This document shows positions 30,481-38,320 of a stretch of DNA of 49,867 bases, one piece after another (position 1 is the stretch's first letter; every line of letters begins with the position of its first letter). Origin of the DNA: Oscillospiraceae bacterium. GTDB taxonomy: Bacteria; Bacillota; Clostridia; Oscillospirales; Ruminococcaceae. The translations under genes and the position numbers were made by a program. The stretch is taken from positions 1 through 49,867 of the forward strand of contig JAAVYW010000062.1 in NCBI GenBank assembly GCA_022791315.1, written 5' to 3'. Below the pieces are notes generated by a model that saw nothing but the letters and a program-made list of their open reading frames with translations, was not told the origin of the DNA and made no database searches.

Positions 30481-32040
30481 TTATTCCGCCACAAACCGCA
30501 CCGCCATATAGGGCCGTGCAGGCAGCTCCACCCGGGTCCTGCCGCTGTGGAGCCCCTCCACCGGGGTAACCGTCATGTTCCAGGTGTCAATCACGTCAAT
30601 ACGGTACTTCCTGCCCTGCGGCAGGTTGAAGATGCGGAACGAGGGCCGCGCAAAGCTAAAGTAGCAGAGCATCCACTGGGCATAGGGCACCTGCCCCCTT
30701 CCGCGAAAGGCGATGTTCCCCTCCTCCTCAAAGCGCTCGCCGGCATAGCCCCAGGACACATCCCATTCCGGGGGCTCCTTGGGATCCACAAAGCCGGGGG
30801 CCTCCTCCATAATCTGCCGCAGGAAGGCGATGCGGGCCGGGCTCTCCCCTGTCAGCTCGCCGCCCTTGGCCCACCAGAGCAGGTCGTCGTCCCGCAGGTA
30901 GGTCTCGCCGTGGGTGCAGTAGCCGCCTCTTGTCATCACATCCCAAAAGCGCTTCACCATCTCTTCAGCAGTGATGTTGCCCCAGCCGCAGTCAATGTCC
31001 CCCTCGTAGCAGATTTCGTCCACCGCCACCGGCTTGCCATACTGCTCCCGCCACTGGGCTGTCAGCTCGGCGTGGCTGTGGTAGGCAATGCGCTGGATGG
31101 AGCAGTGGGTAATCCAGGGACGGCTGTGGTCGTAGAACTTCAGGCAGTTGTGGATGGAGCGGAGATGGTTTGCAGCGTCCCACTTCACCACCTGGGCCGC
31201 GCAGGCCTCCCAGTCCTCCTCCGTCCAGGTGAAGAAGAGGTCGTACTCGTTGGCCATGCTCCACCAGATATTGGAATAGGCCCCCAGCCTTGCCACCACA
31301 TAGCGCAGATAGTTCAGGCTCCGCTCCCGCCCCATCTGGGAGAAGCCCCACCGGTCATAGGGGTGGAAGAGGATGAGGTCCGCCTGAATCCCTATCTTGC
31401 CCAGCCGCTCTAAGTACCCCTCAAACCGCCGCCAGAACGCGGGGTTGGGCCGGTCAAAGTCAAATTCATATGCCGGGCTCACCGAGGAGGCAAAGTCCGC
31501 CCCCGCCTGCTCCACTGCTGCTTCCGCCGTCATCCCGGGGCGCAGCCCGCCCTCGAAGGGATAGCAAGGGGGCTCGTTGTGGTTGTAGAGATAGTGCTTG
31601 GGAAAGGGGCTCATGCGGATTTTGTTAAAGGGGGCCTTGGACAACGTGTCAATGGTCATCTCGCAGGTCTCGTCGTCCTGGGATGTCCAGGCATAGGCCG
31701 TTGTGCCCACCGGGATAAAGCGGGTGCCGTCAGCATGGGCAAAGTGGAACCGCTCCGCCACCTGCACCGGCCCGTGGCTCCCCTCCTCTGCCGCCCCGCA
31801 GGCAAAGCTGCCGGAAATGCCGTCCAGCTCCGGCACGTTGCAGGCCGTCACATACCGCCACTCCCCCTCCGCCTCCGGCGAGAAGCGCACCTTGTAAACC
31901 CCCTCCCCGTCATAGAAGCCGGAGACTTTGAATTCCCTCCCGTCCCCGGAAAAGCGGGCGGTCAAGTCCACCTCCAGGAAGGGGTTGCCCTCCTTGGGGC
32001 CCGGCAGGGCCAGCTCAAAAATCCCGTATTTGGGCGTCAT
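30481..32040 (-). CDS. DUF5060-containing glycoside hydrolase (clan A-like)
   Basis: The 519-residue protein has an N-terminal DUF5060 beta-sandwich (about 1-75, with FLEVDLTARFSGDGREFKVS), a TIM-barrel domain (about 80-430) and a C-terminal DUF5605-like sandwich ending ARPYMAVRFVAE. Likely catalytic residues are Glu in WWSMANEYDLFF (acid/base) and Glu in VAVDEICYEGD (nucleophile). There is no signal peptide, so it acts in the cytoplasm on imported oligosaccharides, a role typical of apiosidase or arabinosidase-like DUF4038 relatives. The ATG at 32040 follows AAAGGAGG. Its promoter carries a short palindrome. Confidence 0.82.
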   Translation of the reverse strand: MTPKYGIFELALPGPKEGNPFLEVDLTARFSGDGREFKVSGFYDGEGVYKVRFSPEAEGEWRYVTACNVPELDGISGSFACGAAEEGSHGPVQVAERFHFAHADGTRFIPVGTTAYAWTSQDDETCEMTIDTLSKAPFNKIRMSPFPKHYLYNHNEPPCYPFEGGLRPGMTAEAAVEQAGADFASSVSPAYEFDFDRPNPAFWRRFEGYLERLGKIGIQADLILFHPYDRWGFSQMGRERSLNYLRYVVARLGAYSNIWWSMANEYDLFFTWTEEDWEACAAQVVKWDAANHLRSIHNCLKFYDHSRPWITHCSIQRIAYHSHAELTAQWREQYGKPVAVDEICYEGDIDCGWGNITAEEMVKRFWDVMTRGGYCTHGETYLRDDDLLWWAKGGELTGESPARIAFLRQIMEEAPGFVDPKEPPEWDVSWGYAGERFEEEGNIAFRGRGQVPYAQWMLCYFSFARPSFRIFNLPQGRKYRIDVIDTWNMTVTPVEGLHSGRTRVELPARPYMAVRFVAE

Positions 32041-32054
32041 ATCAATTCCTCCTT

Positions 32055-32118
32055 TTGAAAGTTTCAATTAAAATTTCAAATTTATTTGTATTGTAGCACA
32101 ATTCAGCCCTCATTGCAA
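32055..32118 (-). promoter_or_regulatory. Promoter and operator candidate of the glycosidase gene
   Basis: On the minus strand TTGCAA (32113-32118) and TACAAT (32090-32095) are 17 bases apart. Downstream, TTGAAAGTTTCAA (32055-32067) is a perfect odd palindrome overlapping the ribosome-site region, preceded by further TTGAAA repeats. This fits a repressor operator. Confidence 0.6.
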
Positions 32119-32140
32119 GGCAAAAAGTTGCAAAACCCCC

Positions 32141-32180
32141 TTGACATCGCGCGCACACTGTATATAATAAATATATACAG
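32141..32180 (+). promoter_or_regulatory. Promoter and self-operator of the GntR-ABC operon
   Basis: TTGACA (32141-32146) and TATAAT (32163-32168) are 16 bases apart. CTGTATATA and TATATACAG (32158-32180) form a perfect 9-bp inverted repeat covering the -10, a typical YtrA-type autoregulatory site. Confidence 0.78.
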
Positions 32181-32211
32181 TAAATACAAAATAACAGAGA
32201 GGGGGCATCTT

Positions 32212-32586
32212 TTGAATATCCTCATCAGCAATTCCGGGGAAAAGCCTATCTACGAGCAAATCACCTCCCAAATCAAGAACCTGATTATCCAGGGGGAGTT
32301 AGCGGCAGGGCAGGCGCTGCCCTCCATGCGGCTGCTGGCAAAGGAGCTGCGCATCAGCGTCATCACCACCAAGCGGGCCTATGAGGAGCTGGAACGGGAG
32401 GGCTTTGTGCAGACCGTGCCGGGCAAGGGCAGCTTTGTCGCCAGCAAAAACACCGAGCTCATCCGGGAGGAGCAGTACCGCGGCATCGAGGCGCTGCTGT
32501 CCCAGGCGGCGGAGCGGGCCAGGGCCTGCGGCCTCCCTCTGGAAGAGCTGGAAGAACTGCTGCGGGTGCTCTATCACGGCGAATAG
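32212..32586 (+). CDS. GntR family transcriptional regulator, YtrA subfamily
   Basis: The 124-residue protein has a winged helix domain (about 8-75, with KPIYEQITSQIKNLIIQGEL, LPSMRLLAKELRISVITTKR and GFVQTVPGKGSFVAS) and only a short helical tail of about 45 residues, as in YtrA repressors that control adjacent ABC transporters. The start is TTG (32212-32214) six bases after AGGGGG. It is the first gene of a three-gene operon with an ABC ATPase and permease, and an inverted repeat over its own promoter is its likely operator. Confidence 0.9.
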   Translation: MNILISNSGEKPIYEQITSQIKNLIIQGELAAGQALPSMRLLAKELRISVITTKRAYEELEREGFVQTVPGKGSFVASKNTELIREEQYRGIEALLSQAAERARACGLPLEELEELLRVLYHGE

Positions 32587-32610
32587 CGCCGGGGAAAGGA
32601 AGGAATCACG

Positions 32611-33477
32611 TTGGAAAACGCTTTGGAACTAAAGGGCCTTACAAAGGCCTACGACTCCTTTAAACTAGAGGGGTTGAACCTCACCCTGCCCCAGGGCAGC
32701 ATCCTGGGCTTTGTGGGGGAAAACGGCGCCGGGAAATCCACCACCATCAAGCTGATGCTGAATTTAGTCCGGCGGGACGGGGGCGAAGTGCGCATCTTTG
32801 GCAAGGATTTATTCCGGTATGAGCAGGAGATTAAGCAGGACATCGGCGTGGTGTTTGACGACCTCTATGCCGCCGAAATCCTCAGTGCCCAGGATTTAGG
32901 GGGTGCCCTCTCCCACATCTACCGCCGCTGGGACAAAGCAGAATACCGCCGGCTGCTGGAGCGTTTCTCCCTGCCCTCCAAAAAGGCGGTCAAGGAGTAC
33001 TCCCGTGGGATGCGCATGAAGCTGGCTCTGGCCCTGGCCCTTTCCCACCACGCCCGCCTGCTCATCCTGGACGAGCCCACCAGTGGCCTGGACCCCATTG
33101 TCCGGGACGAGATTTTAGACGTATTCCTGGACTTCATCCAGGATGAGGAGCACACCATTTTCTTCTCCTCCCACATCACCAGCGACCTGGAAAAGGTGGC
33201 GGACTATATCGCCTTCCTCCACCGCGGCCGCCTGGTATTGGCCCAGGAGAAAGACCTGCTGCTGGAGCGGTTCGCCCTGCTCAAGTGCAGCGCCGAAGAA
33301 CTGGAATCCCTGCCAAGGGATGCCGTGGTGGGCACCCGGAAAAACCAGTTCGGGGTGGAGGCCCTGGTGGAGCGGCAGTCCCTGCCCCCTGCCCACCACC
33401 TGCTGCTGGACGCAGCGGGCATCGAAGACATTATGCTGTTCCACGTGAGAGGAGAAAAAGGAGGCGCTGTGAAATGA
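32611..33477 (+). CDS. ABC transporter ATP-binding protein
   Basis: The 288-residue ATPase has Walker A GENGAGKST, the signature variant YSRGMRMKLAL, Walker B LLILDEPTSGLD and switch His in SSHITSDLEK. A C-terminal extension (about 215-288) is typical of the YtrB/EcsA/BcrA-like exporters. The start is TTG (32611-32613), after AAGGAAGG. The stop overlaps the permease start in an ATGA, so the two are translationally coupled. The cargo is unknown. YtrA-linked transporters often respond to cell-envelope stress. Confidence 0.9.
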   Translation: MENALELKGLTKAYDSFKLEGLNLTLPQGSILGFVGENGAGKSTTIKLMLNLVRRDGGEVRIFGKDLFRYEQEIKQDIGVVFDDLYAAEILSAQDLGGALSHIYRRWDKAEYRRLLERFSLPSKKAVKEYSRGMRMKLALALALSHHARLLILDEPTSGLDPIVRDEILDVFLDFIQDEEHTIFFSSHITSDLEKVADYIAFLHRGRLVLAQEKDLLLERFALLKCSAEELESLPRDAVVGTRKNQFGVEALVERQSLPPAHHLLLDAAGIEDIMLFHVRGEKGGAVK

Positions 33478-34112
33478 AAGGGCTCATGCTCAAAGACCTG
33501 TATATCCTGCGGAAAAAGGGCATGCTTCTGCTGGCGGTGCTGGCTGTCTACGGGGTACTCTCCCTGACCATGGGGGAGGCATCCATGGTGAGTTTCCTGT
33601 CGGTGATGATGGCTATCACCCTGCCCATGACCTCCATCGCCTATGACGAACGGGGCCATTTCGACACCTACGCCTGTGCCCTGCCAGTGTCCCGCACTGC
33701 CATTGTGGGGGCGCGGTATCTCATGTCCCTGCTCTTTGCCCTGGGGGGCTTTGCCTTTTCCCTGTTGGCGGGCCTCGGCATCTCCCTGCTGCGGGACAAT
33801 TCCTCCCCCCTCGAAGTAGTGCTGCTGACTGCCGCAGCCTCGCTGCTGGTGGGCCTGTTCTATCTCTCCCTGCTCCTCCCCCTGCTCATCTGGCTGGGCT
33901 CGGAAAAGGCCCGCATTGCCATGATTGCAGTGTTCGTGCTGCCCCTAGGGCTGCTCCTGCTGCTGACAAACGGCAGCTCCGGCCTGGTGGACCTTGTCCG
34001 GCAAGAGCCTGTCCAGCAGGCCCTCCTGTTAACCGTACCCACCGTCGTGGCACTGCTCTATCCTCTCTCCTTCCTCCTCTCCCTGCGGATTTACCGGAAA
34101 AAGGAGTTTTAG
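33474..34112 (+). CDS. ABC-2 type permease
   Basis: The 212-residue protein has about six membrane helices and starts MKGLMLKDLYILRKKGMLLL, the standard ABC-2 membrane protein opening. It has a short loop SIAYDERGHFDTYACALPVS that matches this small permease family. The ATG overlaps the ATPase stop codon. It pairs with the ATPase to form the exporter regulated by the GntR protein. The operon ends at a strong terminator. Confidence 0.88.
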   Translation: MKGLMLKDLYILRKKGMLLLAVLAVYGVLSLTMGEASMVSFLSVMMAITLPMTSIAYDERGHFDTYACALPVSRTAIVGARYLMSLLFALGGFAFSLLAGLGISLLRDNSSPLEVVLLTAAASLLVGLFYLSLLLPLLIWLGSEKARIAMIAVFVLPLGLLLLLTNGSSGLVDLVRQEPVQQALLLTVPTVVALLYPLSFLLSLRIYRKKEF

Positions 34113-34123
34113 GCGTTCCCATC

Positions 34124-34163
34124 AAAAAACTCCCGCCGGGGTTTCGCCCGGCGGGAGTTTTTT
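34124..34163. terminator. Bidirectional terminator between the ABC operon and the redox operon
   Basis: AAAAAACTCCCGCCGGG pairs perfectly with CCCGGCGGGAGTTTTTT around a six-base loop. It serves the plus-strand ABC operon and the end of the long minus-strand operon. Confidence 0.9.
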
Positions 34164-34170
34164 CACGCAG

Positions 34171-34416
34171 TTAAGCGCTCACCTTGGAGAGCACTTCAGT
34201 CTCAAAGAAAGTTGCCGCCGTCTCCGGGGAGACGGAATAGAGCTGCTCGTCAATGGTGACGCACACGCCCTTCTGGCAGTTTCCGGTGCAGAAGGTGGCA
34301 GCCAGCTCCACCTTTTCGGCCAAGTTGTGCTGGGCCACCAGCTCCTGGAGCTTTTCCACCACCTGGCGGGAACCCTTGAGATGACACGCGCTACCAATAC
34401 AAATTGTCACTTTCAT
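34171..34416 (-). CDS. Thioredoxin-like [2Fe-2S] ferredoxin (NuoE-type)
   Basis: The 81-residue protein reads MKVTICIGSACHLKGSRQVV with Cys in CIGSAC (Cx4C), and later CTGNCQKGVC, the Cx3C half of the thioredoxin-like [2Fe-2S] ligand set. It is a free-standing version of the NuoE/HoxE iron-sulfur domain. It is the last gene of the operon, 60 bases after the small membrane protein, and probably carries electrons to or from the Flx-Hdr or fumarate reductase components. The ATG at 34416 fits the family start. Confidence 0.85.
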   Translation of the reverse strand: MKVTICIGSACHLKGSRQVVEKLQELVAQHNLAEKVELAATFCTGNCQKGVCVTIDEQLYSVSPETAATFFETEVLSKVSA

Positions 34417-34476
34417 AAAATTACCATTCCCTTCGGAAATTCCGGCAGAGGAGGGGCCCCTGCCGCTGTGTTGCAT

Positions 34477-34767
34477 TTATTTTGCAGTGGCTTCTTCCCT
34501 CTTCTCAATGGCCCGGTTGCGGAAATAGAGGCAGATGTCCGTCGTCACCATGATGATGTTGGGGAAATAGAACCAGAAAGCCAAGTTATACGTCTGGGTC
34601 ATAATCTTGGCAATGATGCCGCAGACATAGCCAAAGGCGATAAAGCAGGAGAAAAAGATACTCTTCCCCTTGGTGGAGCGGGAGCGATAGGAACGGATGA
34701 TGGACATGGGCCAGGACACGCCGAAGCTGAGAATCATCAGCGTTTCAAAGATGCTTGCTAATTCCAT
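34477..34767 (-). CDS. Small three-helix membrane protein, SemiSWEET/PQ-loop-like
   Basis: The 96-residue protein has three hydrophobic helices, and SFGVSWPMSIIRSYRSRSTK in the first loop has the P-x-x-x-x-x-x-R-S pattern of PQ-loop or SemiSWEET repeats. SemiSWEETs transport small sugars. In this operon the protein could instead move a dicarboxylate or tether the fumarate reductase to the membrane. It lies 24 bases after the fumarate reductase flavoprotein gene. It is too short and too different to be a cytochrome b anchor, and there is no His pattern for haem. Confidence 0.6.
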   Translation of the reverse strand: MELASIFETLMILSFGVSWPMSIIRSYRSRSTKGKSIFFSCFIAFGYVCGIIAKIMTQTYNLAFWFYFPNIIMVTTDICLYFRNRAIEKREEATAK

Positions 34768-34791
34768 AATTATTATCCTTTTCTCTATAAT

Positions 34792-36384
34792 TTACTTTCT
34801 CCGGTAGTCCGGCAGCAGCTGGGGCGACACAACGTCGCCGGTAATCCCGGCAGCCTCCCGCTCCTTGGCAAAGGAGGTAACATGCTCTAAGGTCAGCTTG
34901 CCCACCTGCACATCCTTCGCCTTGGCGGAGGCATTCTTGCCCGCATTGCGGCCAAAGACGATGATGTCTAAGAGGGAGTTGCCCATCAGGCGGTTGCGCC
35001 CGTGGATACCGCCCACAGCCTCGCCGGCCACAAACAGGTTCTCCACGCCGGTCATGCCGTCGTCAGTGATGTCCAGGCCGCCGTTCTGGTAGTGCAGGGT
35101 GGGGTACACCAAAATGGGCTCCTTGCGGATGTCGATGCCGTACTTGGCAAACATGCGCATCATAGCGGGGATACGCTTCTCAATGGTGCCCTCGCCGCCC
35201 TTGCGCTCAATCATGGGGGTGTCAAGCCACACGCCGTAGCCGCCGGGGGTGGGCACGCCCTTGCCCCGGTCGGAGCACTCCCGGATAATGGAGGCCGCAG
35301 ACACGTCACGGGTTTCCAGCGGGTGCATAAAGGCCTCGCCGTCCACGTTGATGAGCTTTGCGCCCAAAGAGCGCACCTTTTCCGTCACCAGCGCGCCAAA
35401 AATCTGCTCGGGATAGGCTGCGCCGGTGGGGTGGTATTGCAGGGTATCGGCGTAGAGCAGCTTGGCCCCGGCCCGATAGCCCAGCACCAGCCCGTCAGCG
35501 GTGGCGCCGTAGTGGTTGGAGGTGGGGAAGCCCTGGTAGTGCAGCCGGCCCGCGCCGCCGGTGGCGATAATCACAGTCTTGGCCTTGGCAATGAGGATTT
35601 CCTTGGTCTCCATGTTTAGGAGCACCGCGCCTGCGGCCCTGCCCTGGTCGTCCAGAATCAGCTCGATAGCGGCGGTGAAATCCACCACGGGAATCTGCCG
35701 GTTCAAGACCTCGTCCCGCAGGGTACGCATGATTTCCGCGCCGGAGTAGTCCTTGGCCGCGTGCATCCGCTTGCGGGAGGTGCCGCCGCCATGGGTGGTG
35801 ATCATGGTGCCGTCGGCATCCTTGTCAAATTCCACCCCAAGGCCACTCAGCCACTGGATAGCCTCGGGTGCCTCGTTCACCAGCTTGTAGAGCAGCTCAG
35901 GCTTGGCGGCAAAGTGCCCGCCGCCAAAGGCGTCCAGATAGTGCACCGCCGGGGAATCATTGGGTTTATCAGCGGCCTGGATGCCGCCCTCAGCCATCAT
36001 GGTGTTGGCGTCGCCCATGCGCAGCTTGGTAACAACCATGGTCTTGGCCCCGTTGTTGTCTGCCTCAATGGCCGCAGAGGCACCTGCGCCGCCGCCGCCG
36101 ATGATGAGCACGTCCACGTCATAGTCGGGGTTCGACAAATCGATTTGTGCCGGGTCAACACGGCTCTTAGCCTGGAGCAGGGCTGCCAGCTCGGTGGGCA
36201 CCTTCTCCCCCTTGTTGGGGCCGATTTCCAAGACGGCAAACTCGCTGTCCTTATAGTCCGGGTGATAGGTAGCCAGCAGGGTGTCTTTTTCCTCCGCCGT
36301 CATCCTGCGGGGCTCTAAATCGGTGTTGGCATCCCGGGCGGCCTCCACCTTTTTCATGGATTCCAGCATTTCGTTGGTATACAT
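34792..36384 (-). CDS. frdA: Fumarate reductase/succinate dehydrogenase-type flavoprotein
   Basis: The 530-residue protein has an N-terminal extension of about 88 residues, then the FAD-binding DVLIIGGGGAGASAAIEA and the capping and active-site regions with HGGGTSRKRMHAAKDYSG and YHPTGAAYPEQIFG. The C-terminal part carries NLFVAGEAVGGIHGRNRLMG. It reduces fumarate to succinate, or the reverse. Where covalent SdhA proteins have His (SHT-x-A-A-x-G-G), this one reads ANTMMAEGG, so FAD is probably not covalently bound, as in soluble fumarate reductases. It is 14 bases after the iron-sulfur subunit gene, follows the Flx-Hdr genes, and has no cytochrome partner. Confidence 0.9.
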   Translation of the reverse strand: MYTNEMLESMKKVEAARDANTDLEPRRMTAEEKDTLLATYHPDYKDSEFAVLEIGPNKGEKVPTELAALLQAKSRVDPAQIDLSNPDYDVDVLIIGGGGAGASAAIEADNNGAKTMVVTKLRMGDANTMMAEGGIQAADKPNDSPAVHYLDAFGGGHFAAKPELLYKLVNEAPEAIQWLSGLGVEFDKDADGTMITTHGGGTSRKRMHAAKDYSGAEIMRTLRDEVLNRQIPVVDFTAAIELILDDQGRAAGAVLLNMETKEILIAKAKTVIIATGGAGRLHYQGFPTSNHYGATADGLVLGYRAGAKLLYADTLQYHPTGAAYPEQIFGALVTEKVRSLGAKLINVDGEAFMHPLETRDVSAASIIRECSDRGKGVPTPGGYGVWLDTPMIERKGGEGTIEKRIPAMMRMFAKYGIDIRKEPILVYPTLHYQNGGLDITDDGMTGVENLFVAGEAVGGIHGRNRLMGNSLLDIIVFGRNAGKNASAKAKDVQVGKLTLEHVTSFAKEREAAGITGDVVSPQLLPDYRRK

Positions 36385-36398
36385 TTCCGTCCCCTCCT

Positions 36399-37073
36399 CT
36401 ACTGCTCGATTTCTCTATGGTTATAGAGTTCCTTCATCTCTTCGATGGGCTTCTGCATCAGGCCCTCCAGCAGTTCCTTGAAATCGCCATTTTGGATTTC
36501 CCGCACCCGGTCCTCCAAATGCCCGCAGGCAGGGGCCAGGTACTTGCCGTTGAGGCGCCTTGCCAGCATTGCCACCTGGGGATGGGAGATACCGGCAGGG
36601 CAGCGGGAGGAGCATACGCCGCACATCACGCAGTCAAAGGACTCCTCGGCGCACTTGTCAAACTCCCCTCTCTGGGCATAGGCGATATACTGCATCACGT
36701 TTAAGCTCTGGGTGCAGCTCTTGGTACAGGCGTTGCAGCCGATGCAGCTGTAGATTTCGGGATAGAGCTGCATCATAATCTGCTCAGTGGGGCGGACTTC
36801 CTCAATGTTGTAGACCTCTTTCACCAGGGGGAAGAAGGGCAGGGTGGCGATATACATGTTGTTTTCCACCTGGGTCTGGCAGGCCAGGCACACTTTCAGC
36901 TCCCGGTCGCCCTTGATGCGGTAAATGGTGGCGCAGGCGCCGCAGAAGCCGTTGCGGCATCCGCAGCCCCGAATCAGCTGATAGCCCGCGTATTCCATCG
37001 CGCCCATAATGGTGAGGCTGGCAGGCACTTCATACTGTTTGCCAAACAGAAAAATAGAAACCATATTTTCCAT
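36399..37073 (-). CDS. frdB: Fumarate reductase-type iron-sulfur subunit
   Basis: The 224-residue protein has an N-terminal [2Fe-2S] plant-type ferredoxin fold (GCGCRNGFCGACATIY plus a later Cys) and two four-Cys motifs (CIGCNACTKSC and CVMCGVCSSRCP) in the C-terminal half. Canonical FrdB binds [2Fe-2S], [4Fe-4S] and [3Fe-4S] clusters, but here both C-terminal sites look like full [4Fe-4S] sites. It resembles the iron-sulfur part of methanogen thiol:fumarate reductase TfrB without the HdrB domain. ATG 37073 is preferred (AAGGAG eleven bases before). It passes electrons to the flavoprotein encoded next to it. Confidence 0.85.
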   Translation of the reverse strand: MENMVSIFLFGKQYEVPASLTIMGAMEYAGYQLIRGCGCRNGFCGACATIYRIKGDRELKVCLACQTQVENNMYIATLPFFPLVKEVYNIEEVRPTEQIMMQLYPEIYSCIGCNACTKSCTQSLNVMQYIAYAQRGEFDKCAEESFDCVMCGVCSSRCPAGISHPQVAMLARRLNGKYLAPACGHLEDRVREIQNGDFKELLEGLMQKPIEEMKELYNHREIEQ

Positions 37074-37321
37074 TCTCAGCACATCTCCTTTTTCAATTTC
37101 AAACTGCCAAAAAGCAAGCCCCCTGTTTCCCAGGCGCGTTCAAGCCCTGCGAAACAGGCGTTTCTTGGGGATAACATGCGCATCGCCCCAAAACGCTCCT
37201 CTTCCTCCAATGTACAAAATGTAACAGGAAGGCTAAACGCCAACGGCGTTGGCCCGGCGGGAAGCCGCAGGCCTGGAGCGGGCCTCTGCCGGGAAACCCG
37301 CAGGCTCTCCCGACAGAATTT
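37074..37321 (-). other. Hairpin-rich spacer between flxA and frdB
   Basis: This 248-base gap within the operon holds no gene. It has several stems: AACGCC-AAC-GGCGTT with the following GCCCG...GCC-GCA-GGC...CGGGC unit (about 37237-37285), CCTGTTTC/GAAACAGG (about 37121-37157) and TTGGGG/CCCCAA (about 37166-37192). The first group has the same nested layout as the spacer at 44150-44250. These could be mRNA processing or stabilising structures. Confidence 0.5.
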
Positions 37322-38149
37322 TTAATATTCATCAGGCAGCTCATCCAGCTGGTCAAACCGGAACACGGGCCCATCCTTGCAGACGTATTTGCTGCCGATA
37401 TTGCAGCGGCCGCACTTGCCCACGCCGCACTTCATTTTGAGCTCCATGGTGGTGTACACCTGGGACTCGGTAAAGCCCAATTCCTTTAAACCCGCCAGGG
37501 TGAATTTAATCATGATAGGGGGGCCGCACACCAGCACGGTTTTGTCCAGGCTGGGGGCCAGCTCCTTCACGTAGTTCGGCACAAAGCCCACGTGGCCGTC
37601 CCATCCCTCCTGCTCCCGGTCAATGGTGAGGTTCACCTGGGTGCTCTCGTCGGCCATCCACTCGTCGAGGATTTCCTGGTAGTCCACCAGGTCGTCCTTA
37701 GAGCGGGAGCCATAGACGATTTGGATGTCGCCGTAATCCGCCCGCTTATCCCGCACATAGTTAATCACAGAGCGCAGGGGGGCCAGGCCGATGCCGCCAG
37801 CGATAAAGAGCAGGTTTTTGCCCTTGAGCTCGGTATCCACCGGGAAGCCGTTGCCATAGGGCCCACGGATGGTGATTTGCTGTCCCACGTCCATGGCGTG
37901 GAGCCAGTCGGTGAGGCAGCCGCATTTCTTGATGCTGAATTCCATGTATTCGGTGTTGGTGGGGGACGAGGTGATAGAGAACATGGCCTCCCCCACGCCG
38001 GGGATGGAGAGCATGGCACACTGGCCGGGAATATGCTCAAAGGCCTTTTTCCCGTCCGCCCCCACCACCCGGAAGGTCTTCACATCCGGCGTATCCATCC
38101 GGATGTCGGTGACAACGCCCAGTTTTGGGATTAAAGTTTCTTCAATCAT
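37322..38149 (-). CDS. flxA: FlxA-like FAD/NAD(P)-binding oxidoreductase
   Basis: This protein of about 275 residues starts MIEETLIPKLGVVTDIRMDT. It has a ferredoxin-reductase FAD domain (GQCAMLSIPGVGEAMFSITS), an NAD(P)-binding domain (LLFIAGGIGLAPLRSVINYV) and a C-terminal Cys cluster region (MKCGVGKCGRCNIG). It resembles FlxA, hydrogenase gamma subunits and AsrB. It oxidises NADH and feeds electrons into the FlxBCD-HdrABC complex. The start at 38149 is chosen over 38161 because the AAAGGA site directly abuts the earlier ATG. Its neighbours on the operon are flxB upstream and frdB downstream. Confidence 0.88.
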   Translation of the reverse strand: MIEETLIPKLGVVTDIRMDTPDVKTFRVVGADGKKAFEHIPGQCAMLSIPGVGEAMFSITSSPTNTEYMEFSIKKCGCLTDWLHAMDVGQQITIRGPYGNGFPVDTELKGKNLLFIAGGIGLAPLRSVINYVRDKRADYGDIQIVYGSRSKDDLVDYQEILDEWMADESTQVNLTIDREQEGWDGHVGFVPNYVKELAPSLDKTVLVCGPPIMIKFTLAGLKELGFTESQVYTTMELKMKCGVGKCGRCNIGSKYVCKDGPVFRFDQLDELPDEY

Positions 38150-38320
38150 TTTGCTGACCATTCCTTTCTGGAAGTCGCTCGCCAAGGGAAAGCCGCGTGG
38201 TACTTTGCAATCCTTTTGCAGTTCCCGCCCCTTCTGGGGCCAAGGCCCGCCACTGGCTCCATCTTTTTGGGGTTAGCGGGGCCTGTTCCGGGCTCTCCTC
38301 TGGCAGGTTGGGCGCAGGTG
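38150..38320 (-). other. Spacer between flxB and flxA
   Basis: A 171-base GC-rich gap with no gene. Only weak hairpins (such as GGCCAAGGCC) are visible apart from the flxA ribosome site. Confidence 0.35.

Noticed and set aside
34477-34767. Cytochrome b anchor of fumarate reductase
   Set aside because: Too short, no haem-ligand His pattern, and closer to a PQ-loop/SemiSWEET pattern.
38282-38310. RNase P RNA-like core
   Set aside because: Only a short GGGCTCTCCTCTGG resemblance; the conserved core helices are absent.
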